A stretch of 64,000 nt of DNA, taken from assembly GCF_004121075.1 (NCBI RefSeq), contig NZ_RHLN01000001.1, positions 1 through 64,000 on the forward strand, written 5' to 3'. Below, in pieces: positions 25,451-33,678 of this stretch. Position numbers and translations under genes: made by a program. Position 1 is the stretch's first letter. Each line of letters starts with the position of its first letter. A model generated the notes under the pieces. That model was not told the DNA's origin. It did not search any database and was given only the letters and a program-made list of their open reading frames with translations. The stretch is from Lutibacter sp. HS1-25. GTDB lineage: Bacteria > Bacteroidota > Bacteroidia > Flavobacteriales > Flavobacteriaceae.

Positions 25451-26593
25451 TTATGCTTGTTCTTTGCTGTGTAACAATCGGGTTAGTTTGATAGATAAAT
25501 CTAGTAAAATTATTTTAGCATTACCGTTGCGTTCAATGTGGTACAGGGCATCATTTAATTCTTTGTCTATATCTAAAATATTGCCGCTGTGTACAAATGG
25601 AGCAAATTTTTCGAGGTTAAATCCAGGTGATTTTGGCGTTAAAAAAACCAATTCATCAGCATTATAATTTAACAACAAGGCTTGTCTAAAAAACTGTAAA
25701 CAGTAGTTTAAAAAACGTTTTTGCGTTTCTCTTCCTGTTTTTGAAATGGTATCGCTCCAGGCAATCAATTCTTGAATTACGGCAGCATTTCCTTTTGCTT
25801 TAAAAGCGGCTCTTACCCAAACAATAAACCACTGTTCAAATTGTTCATCGGCATTGTCGTTGTGTATTAAATGCAAAGCTTTGTTGTAATTACCATCAGA
25901 TTGTTGTGCAATTTGTTGAGCAATTGGAAGATCAGTATCTTCTTTTTCAACCAAACCTTTTACAATATCGGCTTCAGATAAAACAGGGAATTGCAATATT
26001 TGACAGCGAGATTTTATGGTTGTAATAATTTCTTCTTCATTTTCGGTAACTAAAATAAATACCGTTTTTTCTGGCGGTTCTTCTAATAATTTTAAGAGTT
26101 TATTGGCCGATGAATTGTTCATTTTTTCAGCCATCCAAATAATCATTATTTTGTAACCACCTTCATAACTTTTAAGTTTTAAAGATTTTACAATTTCATC
26201 GGCTTCATCAACACCAATTAAACCTTGTTTATTTTCAATTCCAAGAGTTTGTAACCATTCAAATAAGTTTCCATAAGGATTGGTAGTTACAAATTCTCTC
26301 CATTCTTTTAAAAAATCGGTACTAACAGGCTTTGTTTTTATAGCATTAGTAGTAGCTACAGGAAAGGCAAAATGCAAATCGGGATGCATTAATTTTTGGC
26401 ATTTTAAGGCGCAATCTTCCTTGTTGTTACTGGTGCTGCACAAAATATATTGCGCATAGGCAATTGCCATAGGTAAAACACCCGAACCCTCGTTACCAAC
26501 AAAAAGTTGTGCGTGAGAAATCCTGCCGTTATCGGTAGATTTTATCAAGTGTTTTTTTAAATATTCTTGTCCTAAAATTTCAGAAAAATTCAT
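25451..26593 (-). CDS. holB: DNA polymerase III subunit delta'
   Basis: A 380-residue clamp-loader subunit of the AAA+ fold. ILGQEYLKKHLIKS and RISHAQLFVGNEGSG match the N-terminal pattern of delta'. The Walker A position (GNEGSGVLP) lacks the Lys needed for ATP binding, as expected for delta', which does not hydrolyse ATP. EADEIVKSLKLKSYEGGYKIMII and LLEEPPEKTVFILVTE are conserved, and the SRC motif is in TTIKSRCQIL. Zinc-site Cys residues are present near 52-63. It probably heads an operon with the DoxX-like gene. Confidence 0.9.
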   Translation of the reverse strand: MNFSEILGQEYLKKHLIKSTDNGRISHAQLFVGNEGSGVLPMAIAYAQYILCSTSNNKEDCALKCQKLMHPDLHFAFPVATTNAIKTKPVSTDFLKEWREFVTTNPYGNLFEWLQTLGIENKQGLIGVDEADEIVKSLKLKSYEGGYKIMIIWMAEKMNNSSANKLLKLLEEPPEKTVFILVTENEEEIITTIKSRCQILQFPVLSEADIVKGLVEKEDTDLPIAQQIAQQSDGNYNKALHLIHNDNADEQFEQWFIVWVRAAFKAKGNAAVIQELIAWSDTISKTGRETQKRFLNYCLQFFRQALLLNYNADELVFLTPKSPGFNLEKFAPFVHSGNILDIDKELNDALYHIERNGNAKIILLDLSIKLTRLLHSKEQA

Positions 26594-26669
26594 AAAAACA
26601 AAGATAGTAGAAAATTTCAGTAATTGTTTATTTGTTTAAAAGGGGAATGTTTTTGATTAAAACATCAAA

Positions 26670-27686
26670 TTATTTTTTCCAACCTAAAGTAGTTTGAAAC
26701 GTGTAATCATTATCTGGAGCACCTATAGCTGGCTGATTGTCAAAGTTATAAGTGATAGCTGATTTGATATATATTTTTGAAGTAATATCGTATTTTAAAC
26801 TTAAATTACAATCAAAACGTACCCTTCCTTTTTCTGTAATACTTGGTAAAAAAGTAGCCGATGATGATAAACTAAAATCGCCAAGGTTGTATTTATTAAA
26901 TTCGGCATTAAATGAAGACTCTAAACTGCTTTTATTATTTAATGCAACGGAGTATTTTTCAATGTTAAAAGCCAAACCAACACCTCCGCCTAAATAAAGA
27001 TTGTTATTTTTAATAAAAAAGTAACCAGCACCTGCGCTACCAGTAGTTCTTAAATCTAATTTTTGATCGCTATTTGACAAAAAATCAACATTTACCTGTA
27101 AAAACCAATCTTTTTGTAAAAAACGTTGTATAGATGAATTAGATTCAAAACGGCTAATATCATCGGTATTATCTTGTCGGCTATAAACCACATTGACTCC
27201 TGTTAAAAAGTTCCACTGAATTCCTTTGTAATTAACTTTGGCATTTCCGGTTACTTGAGAAAAATTATTGGCTTGTGTTAACGAAAAACCAGCTCCAAAT
27301 GAAATATCCATTCTTTGATAAAACGAATCTTTTATGGGATCTAGTGAGGTTAGTTTGTTTAAATCTGTTTTAATTTTTTCACCTTCAAAAATTACAATAA
27401 TTCGTTTTTTATTGATTGAATCTGTTTTAACTGAACTATTAAATCTTCTCCCATCAGTTAAAGTTAAAATAAATGTTTGATTGCTATAAATTTCTTTAAC
27501 TCTATTCCATTTAATTTTAAAATCGCTATCGCTGTATGAAGTACTAAATGAAAGGATGCTTTTGTCTAAACGTTTAACTTTTCCAATTAATGTTTCACCA
27601 TTGAAAAGTTTTATAGAATCTTTTTGAGAATAGCAATAAAAACCCATCAGAAAAAAAACGACGGAAAAAGTAATTTTTTTAAACAT
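26670..27686 (-). CDS. DUF481 outer membrane beta-barrel protein
   Basis: A 338-residue protein with a signal peptide ending YCYSQ. A small N-terminal domain (about 22-105) reads IKLFNGETLIGKVKRLDKS and TLTDGRRFNSSVK. A DUF481 beta-barrel follows, with alternating aromatic and polar strands and the closing TFQTTLGWKK. DUF481 proteins form small outer membrane barrels of unknown substrate. It sits alone between holB and trpS. Confidence 0.83.
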   Translation of the reverse strand: MFKKITFSVVFFLMGFYCYSQKDSIKLFNGETLIGKVKRLDKSILSFSTSYSDSDFKIKWNRVKEIYSNQTFILTLTDGRRFNSSVKTDSINKKRIIVIFEGEKIKTDLNKLTSLDPIKDSFYQRMDISFGAGFSLTQANNFSQVTGNAKVNYKGIQWNFLTGVNVVYSRQDNTDDISRFESNSSIQRFLQKDWFLQVNVDFLSNSDQKLDLRTTGSAGAGYFFIKNNNLYLGGGVGLAFNIEKYSVALNNKSSLESSFNAEFNKYNLGDFSLSSSATFLPSITEKGRVRFDCNLSLKYDITSKIYIKSAITYNFDNQPAIGAPDNDYTFQTTLGWKK

Positions 27687-27752
27687 ATTTTTAGCAATGT
27701 AAAAATTAACATTGCTAAAAATACATTTTTTCTTTTAAAGAGGAAATAGAAA

Positions 27753-28721
27753 TTAATAACCTATTTTTGCTCTAACTCTTTTAAGTACATCAGAAGCTAC
27801 AGCTTTTGCTTTTTCAGCACCTATAGCCAAGGCCTTATCAATTTCATCCAAATTATTTATAAAATAGTTGTAACGTTCTCTTTCAACCACATAGCGTTCT
27901 ATTAATAAGTCGTAAAAAGCTTGTTTTGCTGTTCCGTAACCATAATTTCCACCTTCATAATTTGCTCTCATTTCAGCAATTTGAGTTTCTGAAGCCAGTA
28001 ATTTATACAAAGCAAATAAGTTACAAGTATCCGGATTTTTAGGGTCTTCAAGCGGCGTAGAATCTGTTTGAATTTTCATTATTTGTTTGCGCAATTGCTT
28101 GTCTGGTAAAAACAAATTGATAATATTTCCGCTAGATTTACTCATTTTTCCACCATCAGTTCCAGGCACCCACATTGTACCATCTTGTATTTTTGCTTCT
28201 GGCGGAACCAATGTTTCTCCCATTTGATGGTTAAAACGATTGGCAACATCACGTGTTATTTCTAAATGTTGTAATTGATCTTTTCCAACAGGTACAATTT
28301 CAGCATCGTATAATAAAATATCGGCAGCCATTAACATTGGATAGCCAAATAAACCAGCATTTACATCTTCTAATCTATCGGCTTTGTCTTTAAAACTATG
28401 CGCTAAAGTCAGCCTTTGATAAGGAAAAAAACAACTTAAATACCAAGATAGTTCAGTAACTTGAGGAATATCACTTTGACGATAAAAAACGGTTTTATTA
28501 ACATCTAATCCAAATGCAAGCCAGGTTGCAGCAGTGCTATAAGTGTTTTGACGTAATTCTTCACCATTTTTTATTTGTGTTAGCGAATGCATATCTGCAA
28601 TAAATAAAAAAGATTCATTTTTAGGATTATTTGCCATTTCAATAGCAGGGATAATTGCACCTAATAAGTTTCCTAAGTGTGGTGTTCCAGTACTTTGAAC
28701 ACCTGTTAAAATTCTTGACAT
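27753..28721 (-). CDS. trpS: tryptophanyl-tRNA synthetase
   Basis: A 322-residue class I synthetase that charges tRNA-Trp. The HIGH-type motif is GTPHLGNLLGA (residues about 12-22) and the KMSKS motif is GGKMSKSSGN (about 190-200). GYPMLMAADILLYDAEIVPVGKDQ is the usual amino-acid pocket region. Length and start (MSRILTGVQSTG) match the bacterial enzyme. It stands alone on the minus strand. Confidence 0.97.
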   Translation of the reverse strand: MSRILTGVQSTGTPHLGNLLGAIIPAIEMANNPKNESFLFIADMHSLTQIKNGEELRQNTYSTAATWLAFGLDVNKTVFYRQSDIPQVTELSWYLSCFFPYQRLTLAHSFKDKADRLEDVNAGLFGYPMLMAADILLYDAEIVPVGKDQLQHLEITRDVANRFNHQMGETLVPPEAKIQDGTMWVPGTDGGKMSKSSGNIINLFLPDKQLRKQIMKIQTDSTPLEDPKNPDTCNLFALYKLLASETQIAEMRANYEGGNYGYGTAKQAFYDLLIERYVVERERYNYFINNLDEIDKALAIGAEKAKAVASDVLKRVRAKIGY

Positions 28722-28763
28722 TTATTTTTGTTTAATTCAGCAAAAGTAAGTATTTCAACCGCA

Positions 28764-28789
28764 TAAAAAAAGCAGCAAGAGCCGCTTTA
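28764..28789 (-). terminator. intrinsic terminator of the GlsB/YeaQ-like gene
   Basis: On the minus strand AAAGCGGC and GCTGCTTT pair (one G-U) around a 4-base loop and are followed by seven T residues, 20 bases past the stop at 28809. Confidence 0.75.
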
Positions 28790-28808
28790 TTGAAATTTAG
28801 CAACAATG

Positions 28809-29048
28809 CTATTTTTTCTTTGTAACACCTGCAATGGCTAAAATTACTACTGCTCCAATAACGCCTTCTAACAAAGCTCCAAAAGTGCCGTTTAAAATTA
28901 CAATGCCTAAAAGACCAAAAATCCAACTACCTACAAAACCACCAACAATACCAAGAATTATATTTTTAAAAATTCCATAACCGCCACCTTTCATAATACT
29001 TCCGGCAAGCCAACCAGCAACACCACCAATAATAATTGCGTAAATCAT
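28809..29048 (-). CDS. GlsB/YeaQ/YmgE family small membrane protein
   Basis: A 79-residue, three-helix, Gly-rich membrane protein of the transglycosylase-associated (GlsB/YeaQ/YmgE) family. Visible are IIGGVAGWLAGSIMKGGGYG, GIVGGFVGSWIFGLLG and a final AGVTKKK. Members are often stress-inducible; the molecular role is not established. It is divergent from the acyltransferase gene. Confidence 0.9.
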   Translation of the reverse strand: MIYAIIIGGVAGWLAGSIMKGGGYGIFKNIILGIVGGFVGSWIFGLLGIVILNGTFGALLEGVIGAVVILAIAGVTKKK

Positions 29049-29207
29049 AAAAAAAATTATTAAAATTAATAAGTGATGAAATTAAGAAAAATAAATAATT
29101 AAGTGCCTGTAAATTTTTACATTTGACAATGTTAAGTATTATAAATTTAATATTTATGGCTTGTAGCGAACAACATTTGTTACAAAAAGATGATAAAATG
29201 TAAACAA

Positions 29208-29951
29208 ATGAAAGTTTTTAAAACTGTTTTTTATATAGTTTGGCGTTGCTGGTTTTACGGTTGGGTATTATTTACAATGCTTCCAGTTTTACCCATATTA
29301 TTAATAGTTACTTCAACCGAAAAATTGTATCCTGTTTTTTTTAAAATTGCAAAAGCCTGGGCTAATACTGTACTTTTTGTAATGGGTTTTAAAATAAATT
29401 TAGAACAAGAGCAGTTGTTTGACCCAACAAAAAGTTATATGCTTTGTCCAAATCATACATCAATGATTGATATAATGGTAATGCTATCTGTAGCTAAATA
29501 TCCATTTGTTTTTGTAGGCAAGGCAGAGCTAACTAAAATTCCGATTTTTGGTTTTTTTTACAAACGAACCTGTATTATTGTTGATAGAAATAACAGTAAA
29601 AGTAGAACGGCAGTTTTTAATGAAGCCAGAGCAAGATTGAGCAATGGTTTAGATGTTTGTATTTTTCCTGAAGGATTGGTGCCTGATGATGAAACTGTTG
29701 TTTTAAGCGAATTTAAAAAAGGTGCTTTTAGGTTGGCAATAGAGCATCAAATACCCATTGTACCAATAAGTTTTTACGATTGTAAAAAACGTTTTTCTTA
29801 TACATTTTTTAGTGGTGGACCAGGAAAATTAAGAGTAAAAATTCATAAATTTATTTATACCGAAGGATTGACCTTAAAAGATTGCGATGCGTTAAAAGAT
29901 AAAACCTTCAATTTAATTTATAATGATTTGCTTTTGAAGCAAAAAAATTAA
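29208..29951 (+). CDS. 1-acyl-sn-glycerol-3-phosphate acyltransferase (PlsC family)
   Basis: A 247-residue membrane-bound lysophospholipid acyltransferase that acylates lysophosphatidic acid in phospholipid synthesis. The N-terminal hydrophobic helix spans about residues 10-35. The catalytic HX4D motif is NHTSMID, the second block KAELTKIPIFGFFYK, the third IFPEGLV and the fourth VPISFYD. The ATG at 29208 is preferred; six extra codons are possible from 29190. Substrate specificity within the LPLAT superfamily is inferred. Confidence 0.88.
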   Translation: MKVFKTVFYIVWRCWFYGWVLFTMLPVLPILLIVTSTEKLYPVFFKIAKAWANTVLFVMGFKINLEQEQLFDPTKSYMLCPNHTSMIDIMVMLSVAKYPFVFVGKAELTKIPIFGFFYKRTCIIVDRNNSKSRTAVFNEARARLSNGLDVCIFPEGLVPDDETVVLSEFKKGAFRLAIEHQIPIVPISFYDCKKRFSYTFFSGGPGKLRVKIHKFIYTEGLTLKDCDALKDKTFNLIYNDLLLKQKN

Positions 29952-29980
29952 ATAAATTTTAATTGTTTTAAACTTAAACA

Positions 29981-30640
29981 ATGATAAAAGGTAAAGTAAA
30001 ATATTACGATCCAAAAGAAGAAAAACTAAATGTTATTTCACACGGACTAGGACTTTTATTAAGTATTGTTGCATTTGTTTTACTTATTGTTTATTCAACT
30101 TTGTATGGTAGTTCTTGGCATGTTATTAGCTTTGGTATTTATGGTGCTAGTTTAATTTTATTATACTCCGCATCTACTTTGTATCACTATGTTCAAAATC
30201 CACAATTAAGGCAAAAATTAAATGTATTTGACCACGCAGCTATTTATGTTTTAATTGCAGGTACATACACTCCTTTTACACTGGTAGTTTTAAAAGGATG
30301 GATTGGCTGGGCCATTTTTGGTGTGTCGTGGGGCTTGGCTATTATTGGTATTGTTTTTAAATTATTTTATACAGGTAAATACGATAAATTATCTACAATT
30401 ACTTATGTATTAATGGGTTGGTTAATGCTTTTTGCAATTAAACCATTGGTAAATAATTTAGCTGTTGAAGGTTTGTTATGGTTATTGGCAGGTGGTATTT
30501 TGTACACAATTGGCGCTATTTTATACAGTATAAAAAGTATTAAATATAACCATGCTATTTTTCATATTTTTGTATTATTAGGAAGTTTTTCTCATTTTAT
30601 GGCAGTGTTTTTTTATGTTTTGCCAATTAAAAATAATTAA
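29981..30640 (+). CDS. hemolysin III / YqfA (PAQR-like) membrane protein
   Basis: A 219-residue protein with seven hydrophobic helices of the Hly-III family. Conserved motifs are NVISHGLGLLLS at the start of helix 1, SASTLYHY after helix 2, FDHAAIYVLIAGTYTPF, and FHIFVLLGSFSHF at the end, with the conserved His and Asp residues that bind zinc in PAQR relatives. Despite the name, haemolytic activity is not established for most members. It follows the acyltransferase by 29 bp and is probably co-transcribed. Confidence 0.9.
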   Translation: MIKGKVKYYDPKEEKLNVISHGLGLLLSIVAFVLLIVYSTLYGSSWHVISFGIYGASLILLYSASTLYHYVQNPQLRQKLNVFDHAAIYVLIAGTYTPFTLVVLKGWIGWAIFGVSWGLAIIGIVFKLFYTGKYDKLSTITYVLMGWLMLFAIKPLVNNLAVEGLLWLLAGGILYTIGAILYSIKSIKYNHAIFHIFVLLGSFSHFMAVFFYVLPIKNN

Positions 30641-30720
30641 GTATTTACCATATAAAATCTTTGTTTTAGAATGTTTTTTTAAATGAAATTCATCTAAAAC
30701 TTTAAATACAAAACTAAGTT

Positions 30721-30750
30721 TTTGAACATGATTTCAAAAGTTGTATATTG
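30721..30750 (+). promoter_or_regulatory. promoter of the LytTR regulator gene
   Basis: TTTG (30721-30724) and TATATTG (30744-30750) are separated by exactly 19 bases, the preferred Bacteroidota spacing, 32 bases before the ATG at 30783. No LytTR repeat is seen here, so autoregulation is not suggested. Confidence 0.5.
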
Positions 30751-30782
30751 CAACAAAATAATATAACATCTACCCATTAAAT

Positions 30783-31520
30783 ATGCTACGAATTTTATTA
30801 GTCGATGATGAAAATGACGCTTTAGAAGCGCTTGAATGGAAGTTGAATAAATATATTGAAAATGTGGAAGTTACAACATGTAACTCACCTTTAAAGGCAA
30901 TTTCTATTATTGATGAAACGAAACCTGATGTGGTATTTTTGGATATCCAAATGCCAGAGATGGATGGTTTTTCTATGATTGAAAAATTAAATAATAGAGA
31001 TTTCAACTTAATTTTCACAACAGCTCACGACGAATTTGCGCTAAAAGCAATCAAAGTATCTGCTATTGACTACCTTCTTAAGCCGGTTGATAAAGATGAA
31101 TTATTAGCTGCAATGGAAAAAGTTAAAAAACCTAAAAAAGGAGATTTTTTAGAAAGCAAATTGCAATTGTTGTTAAATAATTTAAACGACAATAATGATA
31201 AAATTAATATCTCTGCTGATGGTAAAGTATACATTTTAGAAAGAGATGATGTTGTGATGTTAAAATCTGATAAAAGTTATACCACTATTTATTTAAAATC
31301 TGAACAACAAATTTTAGTTTCTAAGACTTTAAAAGAGGTAGAAAAGAAATTTTTATTTTCCGAATTTTATAGAGTCCATAATTCGTATTTAATTAACTTA
31401 AACCATGTAAAAGAGTACTTAAAAGGTTTGGGGGGAGAATTAATTATGACCAACGGATTAACAGCCAGTATTAGTAGAAATAGAAAAATTGAACTGTTCA
31501 AAAAACTTTACTTAGACTAA
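30783..31520 (+). CDS. LytTR-family response regulator
   Basis: A 245-residue response regulator. The receiver domain (1-120) has DD at 8-9, phospho-accepting Asp54 in VVFLDIQMPEMDGF, and Lys in DYLLKPVDK. The LytTR DNA-binding domain (about 145-243) shows ILERDDVVMLKSDKSYTTIYLKS, EFYRVHNSYLINLNHVKEY and SRNRKIELFKKLYLD. LytTR domains bind direct repeats of about nine bases, near ACCGTTNAT, spaced by 12-13 bases. Exactly such arrays occur downstream at 32857-32907 and 33397-33447. It pairs with the kinase encoded 3 bp downstream. Confidence 0.95.
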   Translation: MLRILLVDDENDALEALEWKLNKYIENVEVTTCNSPLKAISIIDETKPDVVFLDIQMPEMDGFSMIEKLNNRDFNLIFTTAHDEFALKAIKVSAIDYLLKPVDKDELLAAMEKVKKPKKGDFLESKLQLLLNNLNDNNDKINISADGKVYILERDDVVMLKSDKSYTTIYLKSEQQILVSKTLKEVEKKFLFSEFYRVHNSYLINLNHVKEYLKGLGGELIMTNGLTASISRNRKIELFKKLYLD

Positions 31521-31523
31521 AGA

Positions 31524-32849
31524 ATGTTATTAGATATTCATTCTGAAATATATTCTTGGATAAGGGGAGGTGTCTTTGTACTTTTCCTATATCATTTAAT
31601 CATTTATTTTCAGAATAAAGATAAATTATACTTGTTCTATAGTTTGTATCTTTTAACAATGACAGTTTATTTATCACAACCATTGATAAATAAATTTATT
31701 CCAAATTACTCAGAATACATCAATTTTTCAATCCAATTTTTAGCATACGGATTGTATATTTCGTTTGCTAGATATTTACTTGATTCTAGAGCAAACTTGT
31801 TAGAGTGGGACAGGTATTTTGAGTTTGTGACCAAAGTGTTGTTCTTTCTTGCTCCAATTTTTGTTTTAATCCAAATTTTGTTGGGTTATCAGTTTCAGGT
31901 GAAAGCTTTTATGGTTATAGCTCCTTTAATTTCAATTTTTGGGCTTTTTTGTTTTTACATTATTATTACTAAAATTCATGATAGTTCAGCAAAATATTTT
32001 GTAATTGCTACATTGTTTTATTTGGTATTTGCAAATATTACTTTTTTAGAACTGTTTACTGGTGAGAGCGTTTTTCTTAATGTAGGAGTAGAATCGTTGT
32101 TTTTTATCTATCAAGGAGTTGCAATTCAATCTATAATTTTATCTATAATTATTGGTTCAATTATTAAAAAAATTGAACAAAAAAGTAAAAATGCAGAGAT
32201 ACGTTTGGCTGTTAAATTAAAAGAAATGGAAGAGTTAAAAATGACGGTTTTACAAAGTCAAATGAATCCACATTTTTTATTTAACTCTTTAAACTCAATA
32301 AATAATTTTGTTATTAAAAGTGATGTAGAAAAAGCTTCAGATTATATAACTAAATTTTCAAGATTAATACGTGTTATTTTAAACAGTTCAATGAGTCCAA
32401 CATCTACATTAGCTGAAGAATTAGGAATTTTATCATTGTATGTTAAATTAGAACAAATGAGGGTAAGTGGTGGTTTTGAATATATTGTAAATGTTGAGGA
32501 TAATTTAAATTTAGAACCTATAAAAGTACCACCGTTATTTTTGCAACCTTTTATTGAAAATGCAATTTGGCATGGAATAATGAAAAAAGAGGGCGAAAAA
32601 ACAATAGAACTAACTATTAAAAGAGAAGGAGATACCGTTTTTTGTATCATTGTTGATAATGGAATAGGTATTAATAAGGCGAAAGAATTAGATCATATGT
32701 CTCAAAAGCGTAAATTTTTTGGAGCCAAGGCAACTGAAAACAGAATACGTATTTTGTATAAAAATAAAGACGTTCATATTGAGACTAAAGACATCTCTTC
32801 TAGCACAACTTCAGGTACGCAGGTTTCAATTAGTTTTCCCTTTAATTAA
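31524..32849 (+). CDS. LytS/YehU-type sensor histidine kinase
   Basis: A 441-residue kinase with about seven membrane helices in the first ~215 residues (7TM-DISM-like, without a periplasmic domain), a short coiled coil, then the His_kinase domain with the phospho-accepting His in LQSQMNPHFLFNSLNSINN (about residues 247-255). A HATPase domain follows, with QPFIENAIWHGI and IVDNGIGI. This is the classical partner of LytTR regulators. The signal sensed is unknown. LytTR-type repeats start 8 bases after its stop codon. Confidence 0.93.
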   Translation: MLLDIHSEIYSWIRGGVFVLFLYHLIIYFQNKDKLYLFYSLYLLTMTVYLSQPLINKFIPNYSEYINFSIQFLAYGLYISFARYLLDSRANLLEWDRYFEFVTKVLFFLAPIFVLIQILLGYQFQVKAFMVIAPLISIFGLFCFYIIITKIHDSSAKYFVIATLFYLVFANITFLELFTGESVFLNVGVESLFFIYQGVAIQSIILSIIIGSIIKKIEQKSKNAEIRLAVKLKEMEELKMTVLQSQMNPHFLFNSLNSINNFVIKSDVEKASDYITKFSRLIRVILNSSMSPTSTLAEELGILSLYVKLEQMRVSGGFEYIVNVEDNLNLEPIKVPPLFLQPFIENAIWHGIMKKEGEKTIELTIKREGDTVFCIIVDNGIGINKAKELDHMSQKRKFFGAKATENRIRILYKNKDVHIETKDISSSTTSGTQVSISFPFN

Positions 32850-32856
32850 GGCTATT

Positions 32857-32947
32857 ACCGTTTATTTGTATAAAAATACCGTTTGTAAATTTTCTACTAT
32901 TGTTTGTACACTTTAACTAAAATTAAGATTTTTCTTAAGTACTTTTG
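32857..32947 (+). promoter_or_regulatory. triple LytTR-type operator and promoter of the 77-residue protein gene
   Basis: Three 9-base repeats start at 32857 (ACCGTTTAT), 32878 (ACCGTTTGT) and 32899 (ATTGTTTGT), each exactly 21 bases apart. A perfect -7 box TACTTTTG lies at 32940-32947, 41 bases after the start of the third repeat. There is no -33 TTG, which fits an activator-dependent promoter. The repeats match the published LytTR consensus. Confidence 0.8.
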
Positions 32948-32972
32948 TCAAAATAGTACATATTTAAGATAA

Positions 32973-33206
32973 ATGTCAATATTAAAATTCACCATACCGT
33001 CAGATTCTAAGATATTAAATGATATTGAAAATAGTCATATTGATGTTAAATTTATTGGATCTGCTAGCGTTGTTCAAAACATAGGAGAAACTATTTTTAC
33101 TAGAACTATACAATTTAGTAAAGAGAATGTTGTAAAAAAAGCCATTTATAAAAAGAAAGGTGCTTCTTGGGGTTTTGATTCATTGGTAGAAGTTGTAAAG
33201 TTATAA
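32973..33206 (+). CDS. small conserved hypothetical protein, predicted LytTR target
   Basis: A 77-residue soluble protein starting MSILKFTIPSDSKILNDIEN. It has an N-terminal beta/helix segment and ends in KKKGASWGFDSLVEVVKL. No signal peptide, membrane helix or known domain was recognised. It lies directly downstream of the LytTR two-component pair and has its own promoter 26 bases upstream with three LytTR-type repeats, so it is probably the main protein output of the system. Function unknown. Confidence 0.7.
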   Translation: MSILKFTIPSDSKILNDIENSHIDVKFIGSASVVQNIGETIFTRTIQFSKENVVKKAIYKKKGASWGFDSLVEVVKL

Positions 33207-33396
33207 TCCTACTCATAGCTTTTTTTAATTACACGTACTATAATTTTAAGATATATCAAGGTAGTTGTTTTTCTTCAGTTGAAATAAAATACTGATAACA
33301 AGTATTTTATGTCTGTTTTTTGTAAAAATTTATTTAAAATGTTGGTTTTTCAACTTCAATTAGGTGCTAAATATCATTTTATTGTGATTTAAGACA

Positions 33397-33487
33397 ACCA
33401 TTTGTTAATAATCGACTACCGTTTATATATTTTTTGCGAGCATTTGTGAAATTTGTTAAAATGATATCATTATCCGTTGTATATTTG
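33397..33487 (+). promoter_or_regulatory. second triple LytTR-type operator and promoter (small RNA)
   Basis: Repeats start at 33397 (ACCATTTGT), 33418 (ACCGTTTAT) and 33439 (AGCATTTGT), again exactly 21 bases apart. The perfect -7 box TATATTTG lies at 33480-33487, again 41 bases after the start of the third repeat. The layout is identical to the promoter at 32857-32947. Confidence 0.75.
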
Positions 33488-33493
33488 TCTTGT

Positions 33494-33609
33494 ATTATTG
33501 TCAAGAGGGGTTTTGACACAATGCATTAAAACATTAAATAAGTCTTTGGGGTTGATTTATTTATTCCTTGAACATTGTAATTCGAATGCAATGTTCAAGG
33601 TTTTTTTTT
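33494..33609 (+). ncRNA. predicted small regulatory RNA (~115 nt) under LytTR control
   Basis: The predicted start is about 7 bases after the -7 box. Three hairpins follow. Hairpin 1 (33499-33518) is TGTCAA/TTGACA with loop GAGGGGTT. Hairpin 2 (33536-33562) is AAATAAGTC/GATTTATTT with loop TTTGGGGTT. The last is an intrinsic terminator. No open frame of note lies inside. Both loops expose GGGGUU. The first contains GGGGTTTTGA, complementary to TCAAAACCCC at 44363-44372 and, with one bulge, to the leader of the giant gene at 44575. It could alternatively be an attenuated leader of porZ, but porZ has its own -7 box. Confidence 0.6.
33566..33609 (+). terminator. strong intrinsic terminator of the predicted small RNA
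   Basis: Perfect 12-base arms CCTTGAACATTG / CAATGTTCAAGG are followed by nine T residues. No protein gene ends just upstream, which points to a non-coding transcript. Confidence 0.9.
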
Positions 33610-33661
33610 GCTTTAAATTCAACCTAAAATCAATACCTTTACCGCTTACATTAAATATTGA

Positions 33662-33669
33662 TACATTTG
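33662..33669 (+). promoter_or_regulatory. -7 promoter element of porZ
   Basis: TACATTTG is a perfect TAnnTTTG box only 10 bases before the ATG at 33679, which implies a very short or absent 5' leader. No good -33 TTG is present. Confidence 0.5.
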
Positions 33670-33678
33670 AAATAATTT

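Noticed and set aside
26058-26072. ACCGTTTTTT inside holB
   Set aside because: Coding sequence, no spaced partner, no promoter.
28732-28926. Open frame overlapping the GlsB/YeaQ-like gene
   Set aside because: It is an alternate-frame shadow of a well-recognised gene and crosses its terminator.
32631-32645. ACCGTTTTT inside the kinase gene as a LytTR repeat
   Set aside because: It is a single copy in coding sequence without a partner at 21 bases.
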